NCBI GenBank assembly: GCA_028293765.1
Contig: JAQGOG010000058.1
Coordinates: forward strand, 17,239-81,238
From: Gammaproteobacteria bacterium
GTDB lineage: Bacteria; Pseudomonadota; Gammaproteobacteria; Steroidobacterales; Steroidobacteraceae
Direction: 5' to 3'
DNA: 64,000 nucleotides
Part shown: piece after piece, positions 1-8,948 of the stretch
Layout: every line of letters begins with the position of its first letter
Numbering within the stretch: position 1 is the stretch's first letter
Program-made: the position numbers and the translations under genes
Notes under the pieces: model-generated
Databases searched by the model: none
What the model was told of the DNA's origin: nothing
The model's input: only the letters and a program-made list of their open reading frames with translations

Positions 1-414
1 CACGTTGATCGGACCGCCCCGGGCGCGCGTCGGGTCGCCGAGGACCGAGCCGTCGGGCAGCGTCACGGAGACGAACAGACCGCCCTTGGACCCGTCCTTG
101 AGCGGATTGAGCACCAGGATCACCTGGTCTCCTGCCTTGACGCTGGTGGCTTTCCAACCCTGGCGCTTGAGATTGTTCGGGCTGTTGAGCTCCACTTGCC
201 ACGTCTCCTTGGTGCCGTCGGTGCCCGGCACGTCGAGGTGGATCCACGCGTGCGGATTGGTCCACTGAAACTCGCGCACGGTTCCTTTCAAGGAAAGCTG
301 TTTGCTCTGATCGAACATCGCGAACGAGTGATGCGCGTACGCCGCGGTCGCGACCGCCAACCCCGCGACGGCCAGCCCCACCGCGGCGAAACAGCCCCTG
401 GATCCGATTCGCAT
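1..414 (-). CDS. DUF6152-family exported protein (3' end outside window)
   Basis: Read on the minus strand, this frame is open from 414 to the window edge, giving 138 residues with no stop, so the C-terminus is missing. The N-terminus is an alanine/valine-rich signal peptide ending near AYA, followed by HHSFAMFD, a TNPHAWIHLDV segment and a GWK...GD...LNPLKDG segment. These are typical of DUF6152 proteins, small periplasmic proteins of unknown role. An alternative ATG at 426 is in frame; 414 was chosen because AGGA lies just upstream of it. It is the last visible gene of the operon that begins with the TonB receptor at 8709. No function beyond the family name can be given. Confidence 0.8.
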   Translation of the reverse strand, partial: MRIGSRGCFAAVGLAVAGLAVATAAYAHHSFAMFDQSKQLSLKGTVREFQWTNPHAWIHLDVPGTDGTKETWQVELNSPNNLKRQGWKATSVKAGDQVILVLNPLKDGSKGGLFVSVTLPDGSVLGDPTRARGGPINV

Positions 415-469
415 GGAGTTCCTCATGATTGATTGGTGCGCCTGGGCGCGTCCGCGCCGCTACTTGTCC

Positions 470-1312
470 TTAGGGTCCCGACGGCTGCGTGCTGGGCAGG
501 TGCTCGTTGAGATTGGGCAGACACTCCACTTCCGGGATATCGCTGTAGTCCATCCGCGTCCAGCGATGCGTGCTGTGCCACTCGCCCTTCCAGTTCTTGG
601 GGTCCGTCATGATGGTCTCGACCTCGAGCGTGGTGCCCCGGTCGAGCAGTCGCATCCGCTCCACCATCTCCAGCTGGTCGCTGATGGGCAGTCCCATGTC
701 GATCCAATGCTGATTGGGCTCGAAGTACTTACTGTGCACGACGAGGGTGCTCCCCTCCCAATGGCCGATGGACTCGCCATTGTAAGTTGAAATCGCAATG
801 TCCGGATCGGTGTGGGGACGCCCGTCGAGGTAGATGATCCGCAGGCTGTTGGTGAAGCCGAACATCATGTAGATGACCGTCGGCATCTGCACCATGCTGA
901 TCGGCCAGACGCGCGTCATGATCATCGGCATGCCCGCCGGATAGCATTGGCCGATGCTGTCGCGGTACGGATGGCCGGCCTTGCGTGCTTCCGCGGCCTC
1001 TTTCAGGGCCGTCTGCCCGGCCTCATAGAACTGCGGATACGGCGGCCCGTACATGAAGTCGGCGAACGCCCGGCGCAGGTCGATGAACCAGGTCCCCGTG
1101 AGATTGAATCCGGGCTTTGGACGCCGCTTCGCGAGATTTTGTGGTGCCAGCGCGCCGTAGTAGCCGTCGTGCTTGTGTGAAAGCTCGTCGATCCGCTCCT
1201 GCGTCAGGCCGGGCCGCGGTGCCTGTTGAGCGTCTGCGACCGCAGCCGCCAATGCGAGCACTGCGCCAAGCGTGATTCTCACGCGCGCACACTTCCTCGT
1301 ACTTTTCCTCAC
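470..1312 (-). CDS. Exported protein of unknown function with GHWEG-type motif
   Basis: This 280-residue protein has a positively charged N-terminus and a hydrophobic segment ending ADAQQA, a likely Sec signal peptide. The mature part contains a GFNLTGTW segment, a QCYPAGMP segment with one Cys, and a YNGESIGHWEGSTLVVHS motif. From memory, similar motifs occur in uncharacterised exported proteins that accompany DUF6152 genes. The start is GTG in a GTGA overlap with the stop of the upstream esterase-fusion gene, indicating translational coupling. A second in-frame GTG at 1282, preceded by GAGGAAG, would give a shorter signal peptide and is a real alternative. No catalytic motif is visible and no function is assigned. 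Confidence 0.75.
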   Translation of the reverse strand: MRKSTRKCARVRITLGAVLALAAAVADAQQAPRPGLTQERIDELSHKHDGYYGALAPQNLAKRRPKPGFNLTGTWFIDLRRAFADFMYGPPYPQFYEAGQTALKEAAEARKAGHPYRDSIGQCYPAGMPMIMTRVWPISMVQMPTVIYMMFGFTNSLRIIYLDGRPHTDPDIAISTYNGESIGHWEGSTLVVHSKYFEPNQHWIDMGLPISDQLEMVERMRLLDRGTTLEVETIMTDPKNWKGEWHSTHRWTRMDYSDIPEVECLPNLNEHLPSTQPSGP

Positions 1313-4300
1313 CGGCTGTCCTTCCCGGCGCTGCGCGCCCCGCTGCGGATGAAATCCAACACCGGCGCCGAGAGTGACTCATCCGCGGTGCCGACGGCAT
1401 AGGTTTCCGAAAGATGAGAATGCCCGGCCAGCCGCAGGCTGCGCACCGGCCTGCCGCTTTGCGCGCGTGCCTCGATCAGCCGTTGTGCCTCGGACTGGAA
1501 CATATCCGGATCCAGCTCAGCGTAAGTCACGAATAATGGCGTCGCTGTTTTCAGCAGCCCTGGTAACGACGAACGCGCTGGATACTGCGAGACGTCCTCA
1601 CCGTAGTAATCCTTCCACACCGATACCTTACCCCCGAGCTCGTAAAAACCGGAAGTCAGGATCGCACCGGCAATGCCGGCGTCGTTGCCGGCGTTCACCT
1701 GGTGGGCAATATAGTCGGCTACGTGAGCCGCGCCGGAGGAATGACCCCACAGGAAAATCCGTCCGGGGTCGCCGCCGTAGTCGGCAACGTGCCCCTCGAG
1801 CCAGGCGATCAGCAGACTCAAATCCTCGATTCCTGCCGGCCATCGATACTGGGGCGCCAGGCGATAGTTGCTGTTGACCCCGAGCAATCCGTGCTTTGCC
1901 GCCCACAGCGCCACGTTGTCGTAAAATGGCGAGCCCGGTGTGTGCTTCGAGCCGCGGCTGAAACCGCCGCCGTAGATGAATACCACGACGGCCCGGGGGA
2001 CAGCGGGACGGGGTTGATCGGCGGATGAAAATACGTCGAGCACCTGCCGTTCGTCGGGCCCATAAGCAATATCCCGGACGAGCGTAATGCCCTGATAGGG
2101 CTCCGTGGACTGCAAAGGCGCATACAGCACAGCCGTTCGCGGGCCCTCGACCTTCGGTCCGATTTCGCGCAGGGCTGCGGCGATTCCGGGCGGCATGCCG
2201 CCTTTACCGGCGTCATTCGTCGCCAGTGCTGCTGTTACCCCCGCGTCAGCTGACGCCGCGACCAGCGGAACGTCCGTGCGACCCGTAACTGGGTTTGGAT
2301 AGTGGAACGGGACGTTGTAGACGGCGGGAAACATCGCGAACACCATCGTCGGCGGAGCATCCGGCGGCATTTCCACACTCGGGCCCGGCATGGCGCGACT
2401 TGCGCTTCTCGCCCACCCGCCGTCATAGCCTGCCGTGAGCGTGTTATAGGTATGGACCGACTTGAAGCGCCACACGCCGTCCTCCTTGACCGCTTCATTC
2501 TCGTACACCCCCGCGCCAATCGATGCGCGCGGGCCAAAGCTCATCTGCTGCAGTAACCGTACCCGGATTTTCGCGCTCTGCCCATCGGCGGCAACATCGA
2601 TGACCGGCTGCAGTTGCAGGTGGTTGCCGAGTCGTCCCGCGACCGGCCCTTCCTGTCCTCGGCCGAAGACTTTCAGGAGAAAGGCGCGCACGTGGTCCCG
2701 GCCCTGATAGACGCCGCGCTGTGCCAGCTCCAGCGAGCCATTGCGCGCAAACAGGTCGGCGAGGTCGTTCCACAGATTCTTGTCCAGGTAATAGCCGTAA
2801 GCGCTCTCGAGATTTTCCAGCTCGGCATAACTTTTCACACGCTCCACCTGCAGCTCGCTCCGAGCGAGTTCCGGCTCGATGTCGGCGGCCCGGAGCGCCG
2901 CCGTGGTCGCCTTGCGCGCGGGCATGAGTGCGGCAGCCGCATGCAGTTTGTCGGGTCCTCCCACTGTGGGATAGTGAGGCGCCTCGCCAGTAACCGGATT
3001 GCGATAGTGATACGGCGGCACATAGGGCTCCGGGTAGACCCCGTAGCTTTCCGTCGGCGGCCGGTCGGGCGGCAGCGCGGTGCTGGGCCCCGGAGCCGCT
3101 TGAGCATTCTTCGCCCAGCCCTGGTCGTAATCGGTGCTGACGGTCGGATAGAAATGCAGTGACTTGAACTTCCAGAGGCCATGGTCCTTCACGTAGGTGT
3201 TTTCGTACACACCTTCGCTCCAGGCGCCCTGCTTCTGATACTCGCCGGTCATCGCCAGCTCCCGGCTGCGGCAATACGCCGTCGTACCGTCGGGCGCTAC
3301 GTCGACGAGCGTCTGCAACTGAATGTGGTCGCTCAACCGGCCGGCGCTCAAACCCTCGGGGCCCAGGAGATCGAGAAACTGGCGCACCCGTGGCTTACCG
3401 GCGTACACGCCGGCCAAGCCGATCTCGATCGTCCCGTCGGCGGCGAACAGGTCGGCGACCTGATCCCACATCGCGCGATCGACGTAGTAGCCGTAAATGC
3501 GTTGCAGGTTTTCGATCGACTGTTCGTCCTGCAGGAGCGTCGCGCGGCGGGCGAGATCTGCAAGCCGCGTACGGGTATCGCTACGCCGGGCGCCGCCGCT
3601 GTCGTATGAAGACGGAGTTGTCCACGCGCTTGCAGACGCAGTCGTACCCGGATTGCCGTAATGGAACGGCGCTATGCAAGCCGCCGGAAATCCGTCACAT
3701 TCCATCTTCCGTTCGCGATCCGGCGGATACGGGAGCGCTCGCCGACCGGCGCTACCCGCGGGCCGCGGCGTTTCCGGAGCAATCCATCCGGTCTGATATG
3801 GAGCTCCGAAGCCCGAGTAGTAATCGAGAGTGTGGATCTTCCAGACACCGTGATCCTTCAGGTAGGTGATCTCGTAAATGCCCTCGGCCCACATCGCGTT
3901 GCCGCCATAGCTGCCGATCATCGCCAACGCGCGCCACCGGCCCTGCGCCGAGTGGCCTCCCGGCTCGAGGTGAACCACCGGCTGAACATTCATGTGGTTG
4001 TATAGCCGGCCCCGTCCCAACCCAAGCTCGCCCACCTTGACGGCGCCGACATTCATGTAGAGGTGTTTGCGTATGCTCGCTCGGCCGACAAATACCCCGG
4101 CCGGATAGTTGGCAACAGCGTCGTCCGTGAAGAGAACAGACAGGTCTTCCCACATTCCCTTATCGAGGTAATAGCCGTAAGCGCGCTGCAGCTTCTTGAT
4201 CGCGAGGATGTCCTCGCCGGCAGCGATCCCGGCCTCCAGCCGATCGAGGCGCGGCTGCAGATCGGCAGCGGCGGTCGCCGCGCGCGCCCGAGGCGCTTCC

Positions 4301-4359
4301 ATCGAACAAATTACCGCAGTGATGGTGGCAAACGCCGCCGCCGCGAATTTGCGTCGCAT
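1309..4359 (-). CDS. Triple SnoaL-like repeat fused to a C-terminal alpha/beta-hydrolase (esterase)
   Basis: From ATG 4359, preceded by GGGAGGGGGA, this encodes about 1016 residues with a Sec signal peptide ending RARA. Three SnoaL-like (NTF2-fold) units follow with a period of about 230 residues; each has a (A/I)YGYY(L/V)D...W..L..LF segment (near 61, 288 and 523) and ends in a PFHY/PYHY-xNP tail. The last 260 residues are a serine esterase of the hormone-sensitive-lipase/carboxylesterase type, with a YGGGF oxyanion motif, nucleophile motif GHSSG near residue 874, an acidic residue in AELDPD and His in AGHSHLS. An upstream ATG at 4404 is in frame but has no good ribosome site. It is probably periplasmic or exported and may hydrolyse an ester in the pathway served by the adjacent oxygenase. 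SnoaL domains may be cyclases, hydratases or non-catalytic, so the substrate is unknown. Confidence 0.85.
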   Translation of the reverse strand: MRRKFAAAAFATITAVICSMEAPRARAATAAADLQPRLDRLEAGIAAGEDILAIKKLQRAYGYYLDKGMWEDLSVLFTDDAVANYPAGVFVGRASIRKHLYMNVGAVKVGELGLGRGRLYNHMNVQPVVHLEPGGHSAQGRWRALAMIGSYGGNAMWAEGIYEITYLKDHGVWKIHTLDYYSGFGAPYQTGWIAPETPRPAGSAGRRALPYPPDRERKMECDGFPAACIAPFHYGNPGTTASASAWTTPSSYDSGGARRSDTRTRLADLARRATLLQDEQSIENLQRIYGYYVDRAMWDQVADLFAADGTIEIGLAGVYAGKPRVRQFLDLLGPEGLSAGRLSDHIQLQTLVDVAPDGTTAYCRSRELAMTGEYQKQGAWSEGVYENTYVKDHGLWKFKSLHFYPTVSTDYDQGWAKNAQAAPGPSTALPPDRPPTESYGVYPEPYVPPYHYRNPVTGEAPHYPTVGGPDKLHAAAALMPARKATTAALRAADIEPELARSELQVERVKSYAELENLESAYGYYLDKNLWNDLADLFARNGSLELAQRGVYQGRDHVRAFLLKVFGRGQEGPVAGRLGNHLQLQPVIDVAADGQSAKIRVRLLQQMSFGPRASIGAGVYENEAVKEDGVWRFKSVHTYNTLTAGYDGGWARSASRAMPGPSVEMPPDAPPTMVFAMFPAVYNVPFHYPNPVTGRTDVPLVAASADAGVTAALATNDAGKGGMPPGIAAALREIGPKVEGPRTAVLYAPLQSTEPYQGITLVRDIAYGPDERQVLDVFSSADQPRPAVPRAVVVFIYGGGFSRGSKHTPGSPFYDNVALWAAKHGLLGVNSNYRLAPQYRWPAGIEDLSLLIAWLEGHVADYGGDPGRIFLWGHSSGAAHVADYIAHQVNAGNDAGIAGAILTSGFYELGGKVSVWKDYYGEDVSQYPARSSLPGLLKTATPLFVTYAELDPDMFQSEAQRLIEARAQSGRPVRSLRLAGHSHLSETYAVGTADESLSAPVLDFIRSGARSAGKDSR

Positions 4360-4391
4360 GAGTCCCCCTCCCTGTCGTTCGGCGAAAGAAG

Positions 4392-4724
4392 CTAGCTCAC
4401 CCACAATCGATCGATGAGAGGGGCCTTCTCCCAGGACGCCACGTCAGCCTGCACACATGCGTGGGGAATCGGATGCGCGTACCGCGGCCAATGTCCCCAC
4501 ATGTCATCGACATGCCACAGTTCGCTGGAGTCGACGGCTGCGCTCGGCAATGCGGGCGCAGCAGCGGTAGAGCTATGGGCCTTCTGCGAGGTTTGCTCGG
4601 ACGACAGCGGCGCGACCCCGCTCACGATCAGAGCACCTGCGGCGATGCCTGCGTGGCTTAGGAATGTCCGACGGTCGAGCGTCTGACTCGGACAGTGGAC
4701 AATCGCGTCTGACTTCGAGGTCAT
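4392..4724 (-). CDS. Small Tat-exported protein of unknown function
   Basis: This 110-residue protein starts with a twin-arginine signal (DRRTFLSHAG followed by a hydrophobic stretch). The mature part of about 75 residues ends in a conserved-looking block, SELWHVDDMWGHWPRYAHPIPHA, then a PLIDRLWVS terminus. Its ATG overlaps the stop of the upstream oxygenase gene (ATGA), so the two are probably translationally coupled and may work together. The Tat signal suggests export of a folded or cofactor-containing protein. The Trp/His/Asp-rich core could bind metal, but no known domain is recognised. It could be a small accessory subunit; this is inferred from position only. Confidence 0.7.
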   Translation of the reverse strand: MTSKSDAIVHCPSQTLDRRTFLSHAGIAAGALIVSGVAPLSSEQTSQKAHSSTAAAPALPSAAVDSSELWHVDDMWGHWPRYAHPIPHACVQADVASWEKAPLIDRLWVS

Positions 4725-6166
4725 ACGAGTGGGTCCTTGATGGGTGGTAGAGCGGACTGAGGAAACCAGTTCGTGTGTGTGCCGCTCCGAAGTCTGAAGG
4801 GTAACTTCACCGTCGCGATCACGCCTTCCTCGAGCCTCTGCGCGTCCGCGATAATGAGATCAGAGGTAGCCGACTCGTAATTGCTCGCGATCGCCATCAC
4901 GTAACCGTCGCCCTCCCCCTTGGCGTTCTTGCGCGGCACGAAGCAGCTTTCCTGCAAGCTCACCACGGGCTCGACGGGACACTGCTTGATCTCTCCAGTC
5001 CTTACGTCGAGGCGTTGCAAGACGTTCGACATGAAAGGACCCATTCGACTCAATGCCGGCGCACGCTGTGTGTCCGCAGGTTTGCTCGGGTCGCGGCTGC
5101 TGAGGAAGGCGTAGCGATAATCGAGCGACAGAAAACGATCATCCATCCGCGGCAGGAACCCCGGTGTCCTCGAGACGACCTCCTCGTCGAAAGTGTCCTT
5201 CCTGGATTTGAGGTCGAAAGTCCAGCGCCGGATCTGGGACGGATCGCGCTCGCCGCTCGAGGTGGGCAACTCCATGGTGATCTTGCTGCCACGGTCGGTC
5301 GCATTCAGGAAATGCAGGGTGTTGCGCGCGGGCCCCTTGTACCAGCGCACGTCTTTTGCCGCACCGTCGCGCGGCAGAACACCGATCATGGTCGGGAGGC
5401 TCCCATCCCACTCCCACATCGGCTCGCCTCTTTTCAGCCGCTCGAGGCTCGTCGTGCGCGCGATCACTGGAATCAGCACATGTTTCTGCGTGATTGCGAT
5501 GTCGTGAATGATCCCGAGATACGGCGACGTAAGCCAGACCTCCTTCACGACCTCACCCTGCGGATTCATCGTGTAGACCGCGATGTCCTTCGACAGATCG
5601 CCCTTCGCCTGGTAGCCGTAGGCGATCATCTCTCCCGTGAGGGGGTCGATCTTCGGATGGGCGGACATGGTCTTCGCGGTGTACTTGCCATTGAAGTCCC
5701 AGACGCCCAGCGTTTCAAGGGTGTGCGGATCCACGCTGTAGGGAAGTGAATCTTCCTTCAACGCGAACAACTTGCCACCGTGCCAATATATGTGCGTGTT
5801 CGCGGCGGACCGATTGAGGTCCGCGACACTCGGATCATCCGTGAAGCGGTTCCGGTAGACGCCGTACAGGCGCCGGCGCGCCTGTCGCTCTGCCATGAGA
5901 CGCGCGGTCTTGACGTAGCGGCCCTTGTAGTCCACGGAGCCGTTCGCAAACCGGAGGCGGCTGATATGCCCGTCGCCGTTGAATCCGGTCATCCATTCGT
6001 TAGCCGGCGGCCGGTACTCGAAATCGCATTGCATCCGGTAGAACGTGCCTTCGATGTCGGTCGGCACCTTTCCCCAGACCTCGCAGTCGTACACGTCGGC
6101 CTCGAACCGGGTCGGGCTGTTGAAGCCCGGTGGAAACATCGGATGACCCCTGAAATCCACTGTCAT
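4721..6166 (-). CDS. Carotenoid-cleavage-type oxygenase (lignostilbene/isoeugenol dioxygenase-like)
   Basis: This is a 481-residue member of the RPE65/carotenoid oxygenase family, non-heme Fe(II) enzymes that split a C=C bond to two aldehydes. The four iron-ligand histidines can be placed in SAHPKIDP (about 168), IIHDIAIT (221), TLHFLNA (283) and GTHTNWFP (464), at family-typical spacing. The start is ATG 6166 with AAGGAG upstream; the open frame extends further but is not coding there. There is no signal peptide, so it is probably cytoplasmic. It lies 11 bases after a TonB receptor and overlaps a small Tat-protein gene. Bacterial members act on lignin-derived stilbenes, isoeugenol or apocarotenoids; context favours aromatic substrates. 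It resembles the second copy at 13721-15199 along its whole length. Confidence 0.9.
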   Translation of the reverse strand: MTVDFRGHPMFPPGFNSPTRFEADVYDCEVWGKVPTDIEGTFYRMQCDFEYRPPANEWMTGFNGDGHISRLRFANGSVDYKGRYVKTARLMAERQARRRLYGVYRNRFTDDPSVADLNRSAANTHIYWHGGKLFALKEDSLPYSVDPHTLETLGVWDFNGKYTAKTMSAHPKIDPLTGEMIAYGYQAKGDLSKDIAVYTMNPQGEVVKEVWLTSPYLGIIHDIAITQKHVLIPVIARTTSLERLKRGEPMWEWDGSLPTMIGVLPRDGAAKDVRWYKGPARNTLHFLNATDRGSKITMELPTSSGERDPSQIRRWTFDLKSRKDTFDEEVVSRTPGFLPRMDDRFLSLDYRYAFLSSRDPSKPADTQRAPALSRMGPFMSNVLQRLDVRTGEIKQCPVEPVVSLQESCFVPRKNAKGEGDGYVMAIASNYESATSDLIIADAQRLEEGVIATVKLPFRLRSGTHTNWFPQSALPPIKDPLV

Positions 6167-6177
6167 GACGATTCTCC

Positions 6178-8709
6178 TTAGAAATCCTTCTTGAACGTAA
6201 CCATCCATTCCCGCGGCATGCCCGGCGTGCCGACACGGGCGGATGCCGGCACGTAACCGCTGCCTGAGGGATTGACTACGGTTGCCGCGCCCAGCTGCTG
6301 CCAGTAGAACTTGTTGAAGATATTCGTGCCCGCGAAGGAGAGCTCCCATTTCGCGTCCCGGGGGCTGTATGTCATCCGAGCATTGAACAGGCTGTAGCCG
6401 GGGACGATCCAGTCGGGCCGGAGCTGCGGCAGACGCAGCGGACCGTTGGTCTGATACGACTGATAGAACCAGTCGAGCCGGGGTGTGAGCGTGCCGGCCG
6501 AACCGAGCGCGATGCCGTACTGGGCTCCCCCGCTCATGCTCAATTCCGGCTGTTGCTTCACGGAAGGGTCCACATAGGAGGGATCCGCAGGATTGGAGAT
6601 CTTGTTGCGCAGACGGTTGAATCCAACCGAGTAGTTGAGAGCGAGCCGGTCGATCGGGTTCGCGCTCACCTGGATCTCGAGCCCGCGTATGACGGCGGGA
6701 ACCGCCGTGTACACGAACCATGGGGAGATACCGCGAGTGCCCTGGAGAGGCGTCCCTGGCGGACACAGAGCGCCATTCAACAGGTAAGGCCTCCCCGCGT
6801 CTGGATCGGACGCGAGATTGCACTGGGATGCGAGCACCAGATTGAGGTGCTTTTGATAATTCATGTAGAACACCGCGGTGTTTACACGCAGCCGGTGATC
6901 GAGCATCTCCATCTTTGCGCCGAGTTCGTAGTTGATACCCTGCTCGCCTGGAACCTCCACGAGCTGGCCGACCGTGGAGGGGCGCGGGTTGAACCCGGGC
7001 GAGCGGAACCCGGTCGCCACGGAACCGTAGAACAACAAGTCGCGGGTGGCCTGAAAATCCACGCTGCCATTATAGTCGAAGCGGGCCGCGCTGATTCCCT
7101 TCGGGTACGGCAGGACGATCTGGTTGTAGTGCTGAAAGAGGTTGGACTTGCGCTCGTCGGTATGGCGGACCCCGGCGGACACCGACCACTGCTGCGTCAG
7201 CTTGTAATTCGTGTGGAGGAACGCGGATTTGTTCTTGTCCGTGTAGTAGTCGTTGGCGATGAAATTCTGCAGGATGCCGTTCGGAAAAAACGGCAGCAGG
7301 GGCGCCGCGTAAGCGTCGAAATTCGTCGGGTAGTAGTCGCGATCTCGCGAGTTGTAGTAGAACAGCCCGGTGGTCCAGTCCAGCCGGTCCGCGAATGACG
7401 TGCCGGCCAGCTGAAATTCGCCCTGGTACTGGCGGTGCTCCTGCTGGTTGTACGTCTGCTGGAGCCCGAAGGGCGTCAGGTCACTGTCGTTGATCCAGTT
7501 CGCCTGATAAGTGCGGTACGCCAGGATGAGCTTGGCGTGCAGTCTGGTCGTGATCTCGTAGTCGGCCGTGGCCGAGTCGCCCCAGGCGGTGAGCAGCTGC
7601 CGCGGGTTGTACTGCTGTCCCGTGACGACATCGCCGAACGTGGCATAATTGTCCCACACGCTCGGCGAGTTGAATCGATTGTCGCACGTGAAGCAGACGC
7701 CGAACTTTGGCCGGACCACGGTGTTATTGTAATTGTTGTTGAATGTGTCGGTTGGACCGCCATAGCGGGTGAGCAGCGCCTGCAAAGGCGGATCGTCATC
7801 CTGCTTCGTGTAGTCCCCGTCGATGTTGATCTCCAGATCCGACGTGGCCAGCCAGCGCAGCTTGAGCCGGGCGCCCTGATGATTGTAGCCGCCCAGAGAG
7901 CCGAGCGCGCAGCCGTTCCCCTGAACCGGATTCACCGTCAGCGGCAGGCTCCCGGAGAGTTGCGGCGTGCCCTGCAGCGCCATCTCGCAGGCGAAATCCA
8001 GGGATTTGCCGATGCCCTCCTCACGTCTGGAAACCCCGACGAGCCGCGCGAACAGCTTCTGATCGATGAGCGCGAAGTCGCCCACCGCCTTGATGTCGAC
8101 GCGCCGGTGCTGTCCGTAGGTTGCCTCGATCGATCCCGTGTCATCACCCTTCGGCTTGGTCGAGATGAGGCGAATGGCGCCCCCGAGACTGTTCTTGCCG
8201 AACAGAGTCCCCTGCGGGCCGTTCAGCACTTCCACGCGCGCCAGGTCCGCCAGGTCCATCGACGAACCGGTCATCGAGCCGTGATAGACGTCATCGACAT
8301 AGATCGCAACGGCCGGCTCGAACGAGTAGCTGAAATCGATTTGAGTGATGCCGCGCAATCCGATCGTCTCGGTAGGCCCATAGTTGCTGACCGGCTGACG
8401 GAAGTAGGCATTCGGAACCGCCAGCCCCAGGTCGTTGACGTTCGTGAACTGGCGCTCGTCGAGATCCGCCGTGGTAAGAGCGGTAATGGCCAGCGGAGTT
8501 GACTGCAGGTCCTCCGCTCTGTAGCGCGCGGTCACGACCACCTCCTCCAGTCCGCCGGTCTGCGCCTGCTGCGCGAGCACCGGAACTGCGACGAGCCCTG
8601 GCGCGCCAACCGCGGCAAGCATCAGTAACCGCAGCGGAATCCGCCGCACCCGAAAACGCTGCGCCCCGATGTGGGCCGCAGACCACCCCGACCTCAACTT
8701 CCCGGCCAT
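6178..8709 (-). CDS. TonB-dependent outer-membrane receptor
   Basis: From ATG 8709, preceded by a GGGGGGGGA ribosome site, this encodes about 843 residues. It has a signal peptide ending VLAQQA, then EEVVVTARYR marking the TonB box and plug start. The plug motifs RVEVLNGPQGTLFGKNSLGGAI and a later beta-barrel end in the typical C-terminal Phe (VTFKKDF). It resembles the receptors of unknown substrate found in aromatic and steroid degraders, not siderophore receptors with a named ligand. It is the first gene of an operon with an alkene-cleaving oxygenase and an exported esterase fusion, so it probably imports the hydrophobic substrate of that pathway. Confidence 0.92.
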   Translation of the reverse strand: MAGKLRSGWSAAHIGAQRFRVRRIPLRLLMLAAVGAPGLVAVPVLAQQAQTGGLEEVVVTARYRAEDLQSTPLAITALTTADLDERQFTNVNDLGLAVPNAYFRQPVSNYGPTETIGLRGITQIDFSYSFEPAVAIYVDDVYHGSMTGSSMDLADLARVEVLNGPQGTLFGKNSLGGAIRLISTKPKGDDTGSIEATYGQHRRVDIKAVGDFALIDQKLFARLVGVSRREEGIGKSLDFACEMALQGTPQLSGSLPLTVNPVQGNGCALGSLGGYNHQGARLKLRWLATSDLEINIDGDYTKQDDDPPLQALLTRYGGPTDTFNNNYNNTVVRPKFGVCFTCDNRFNSPSVWDNYATFGDVVTGQQYNPRQLLTAWGDSATADYEITTRLHAKLILAYRTYQANWINDSDLTPFGLQQTYNQQEHRQYQGEFQLAGTSFADRLDWTTGLFYYNSRDRDYYPTNFDAYAAPLLPFFPNGILQNFIANDYYTDKNKSAFLHTNYKLTQQWSVSAGVRHTDERKSNLFQHYNQIVLPYPKGISAARFDYNGSVDFQATRDLLFYGSVATGFRSPGFNPRPSTVGQLVEVPGEQGINYELGAKMEMLDHRLRVNTAVFYMNYQKHLNLVLASQCNLASDPDAGRPYLLNGALCPPGTPLQGTRGISPWFVYTAVPAVIRGLEIQVSANPIDRLALNYSVGFNRLRNKISNPADPSYVDPSVKQQPELSMSGGAQYGIALGSAGTLTPRLDWFYQSYQTNGPLRLPQLRPDWIVPGYSLFNARMTYSPRDAKWELSFAGTNIFNKFYWQQLGAATVVNPSGSGYVPASARVGTPGMPREWMVTFKKDF

Positions 8710-8948
8710 AGGTTCCCCCCCCAATGCAACCTGTCCATGCGGCGGAAGCGGCATGCGTCTTGTTGTTCTGACACGCCGTTCCCGCTACTTGTGTTGGAGT
8801 CTCGGTCACTACCGGGCACCTCCACAAGGAATAACAATAGTGACGTTTCGTGAAAGATCGGACAGCACATCCACGCCAGGCGCGGTTGGCAATTGCGCGC
8901 TCGGCGTCATAGAGTCCACGTCGACTGAGAGTCACGAAGGGGGCTGCA

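Noticed and set aside
6167..6823. N-terminal extension of the carotenoid-type oxygenase frame by about 219 residues
   Set aside because: The extension overlaps the TonB receptor's 3' end, has no family homology, and a perfect AAGGAG site precedes ATG 6166.
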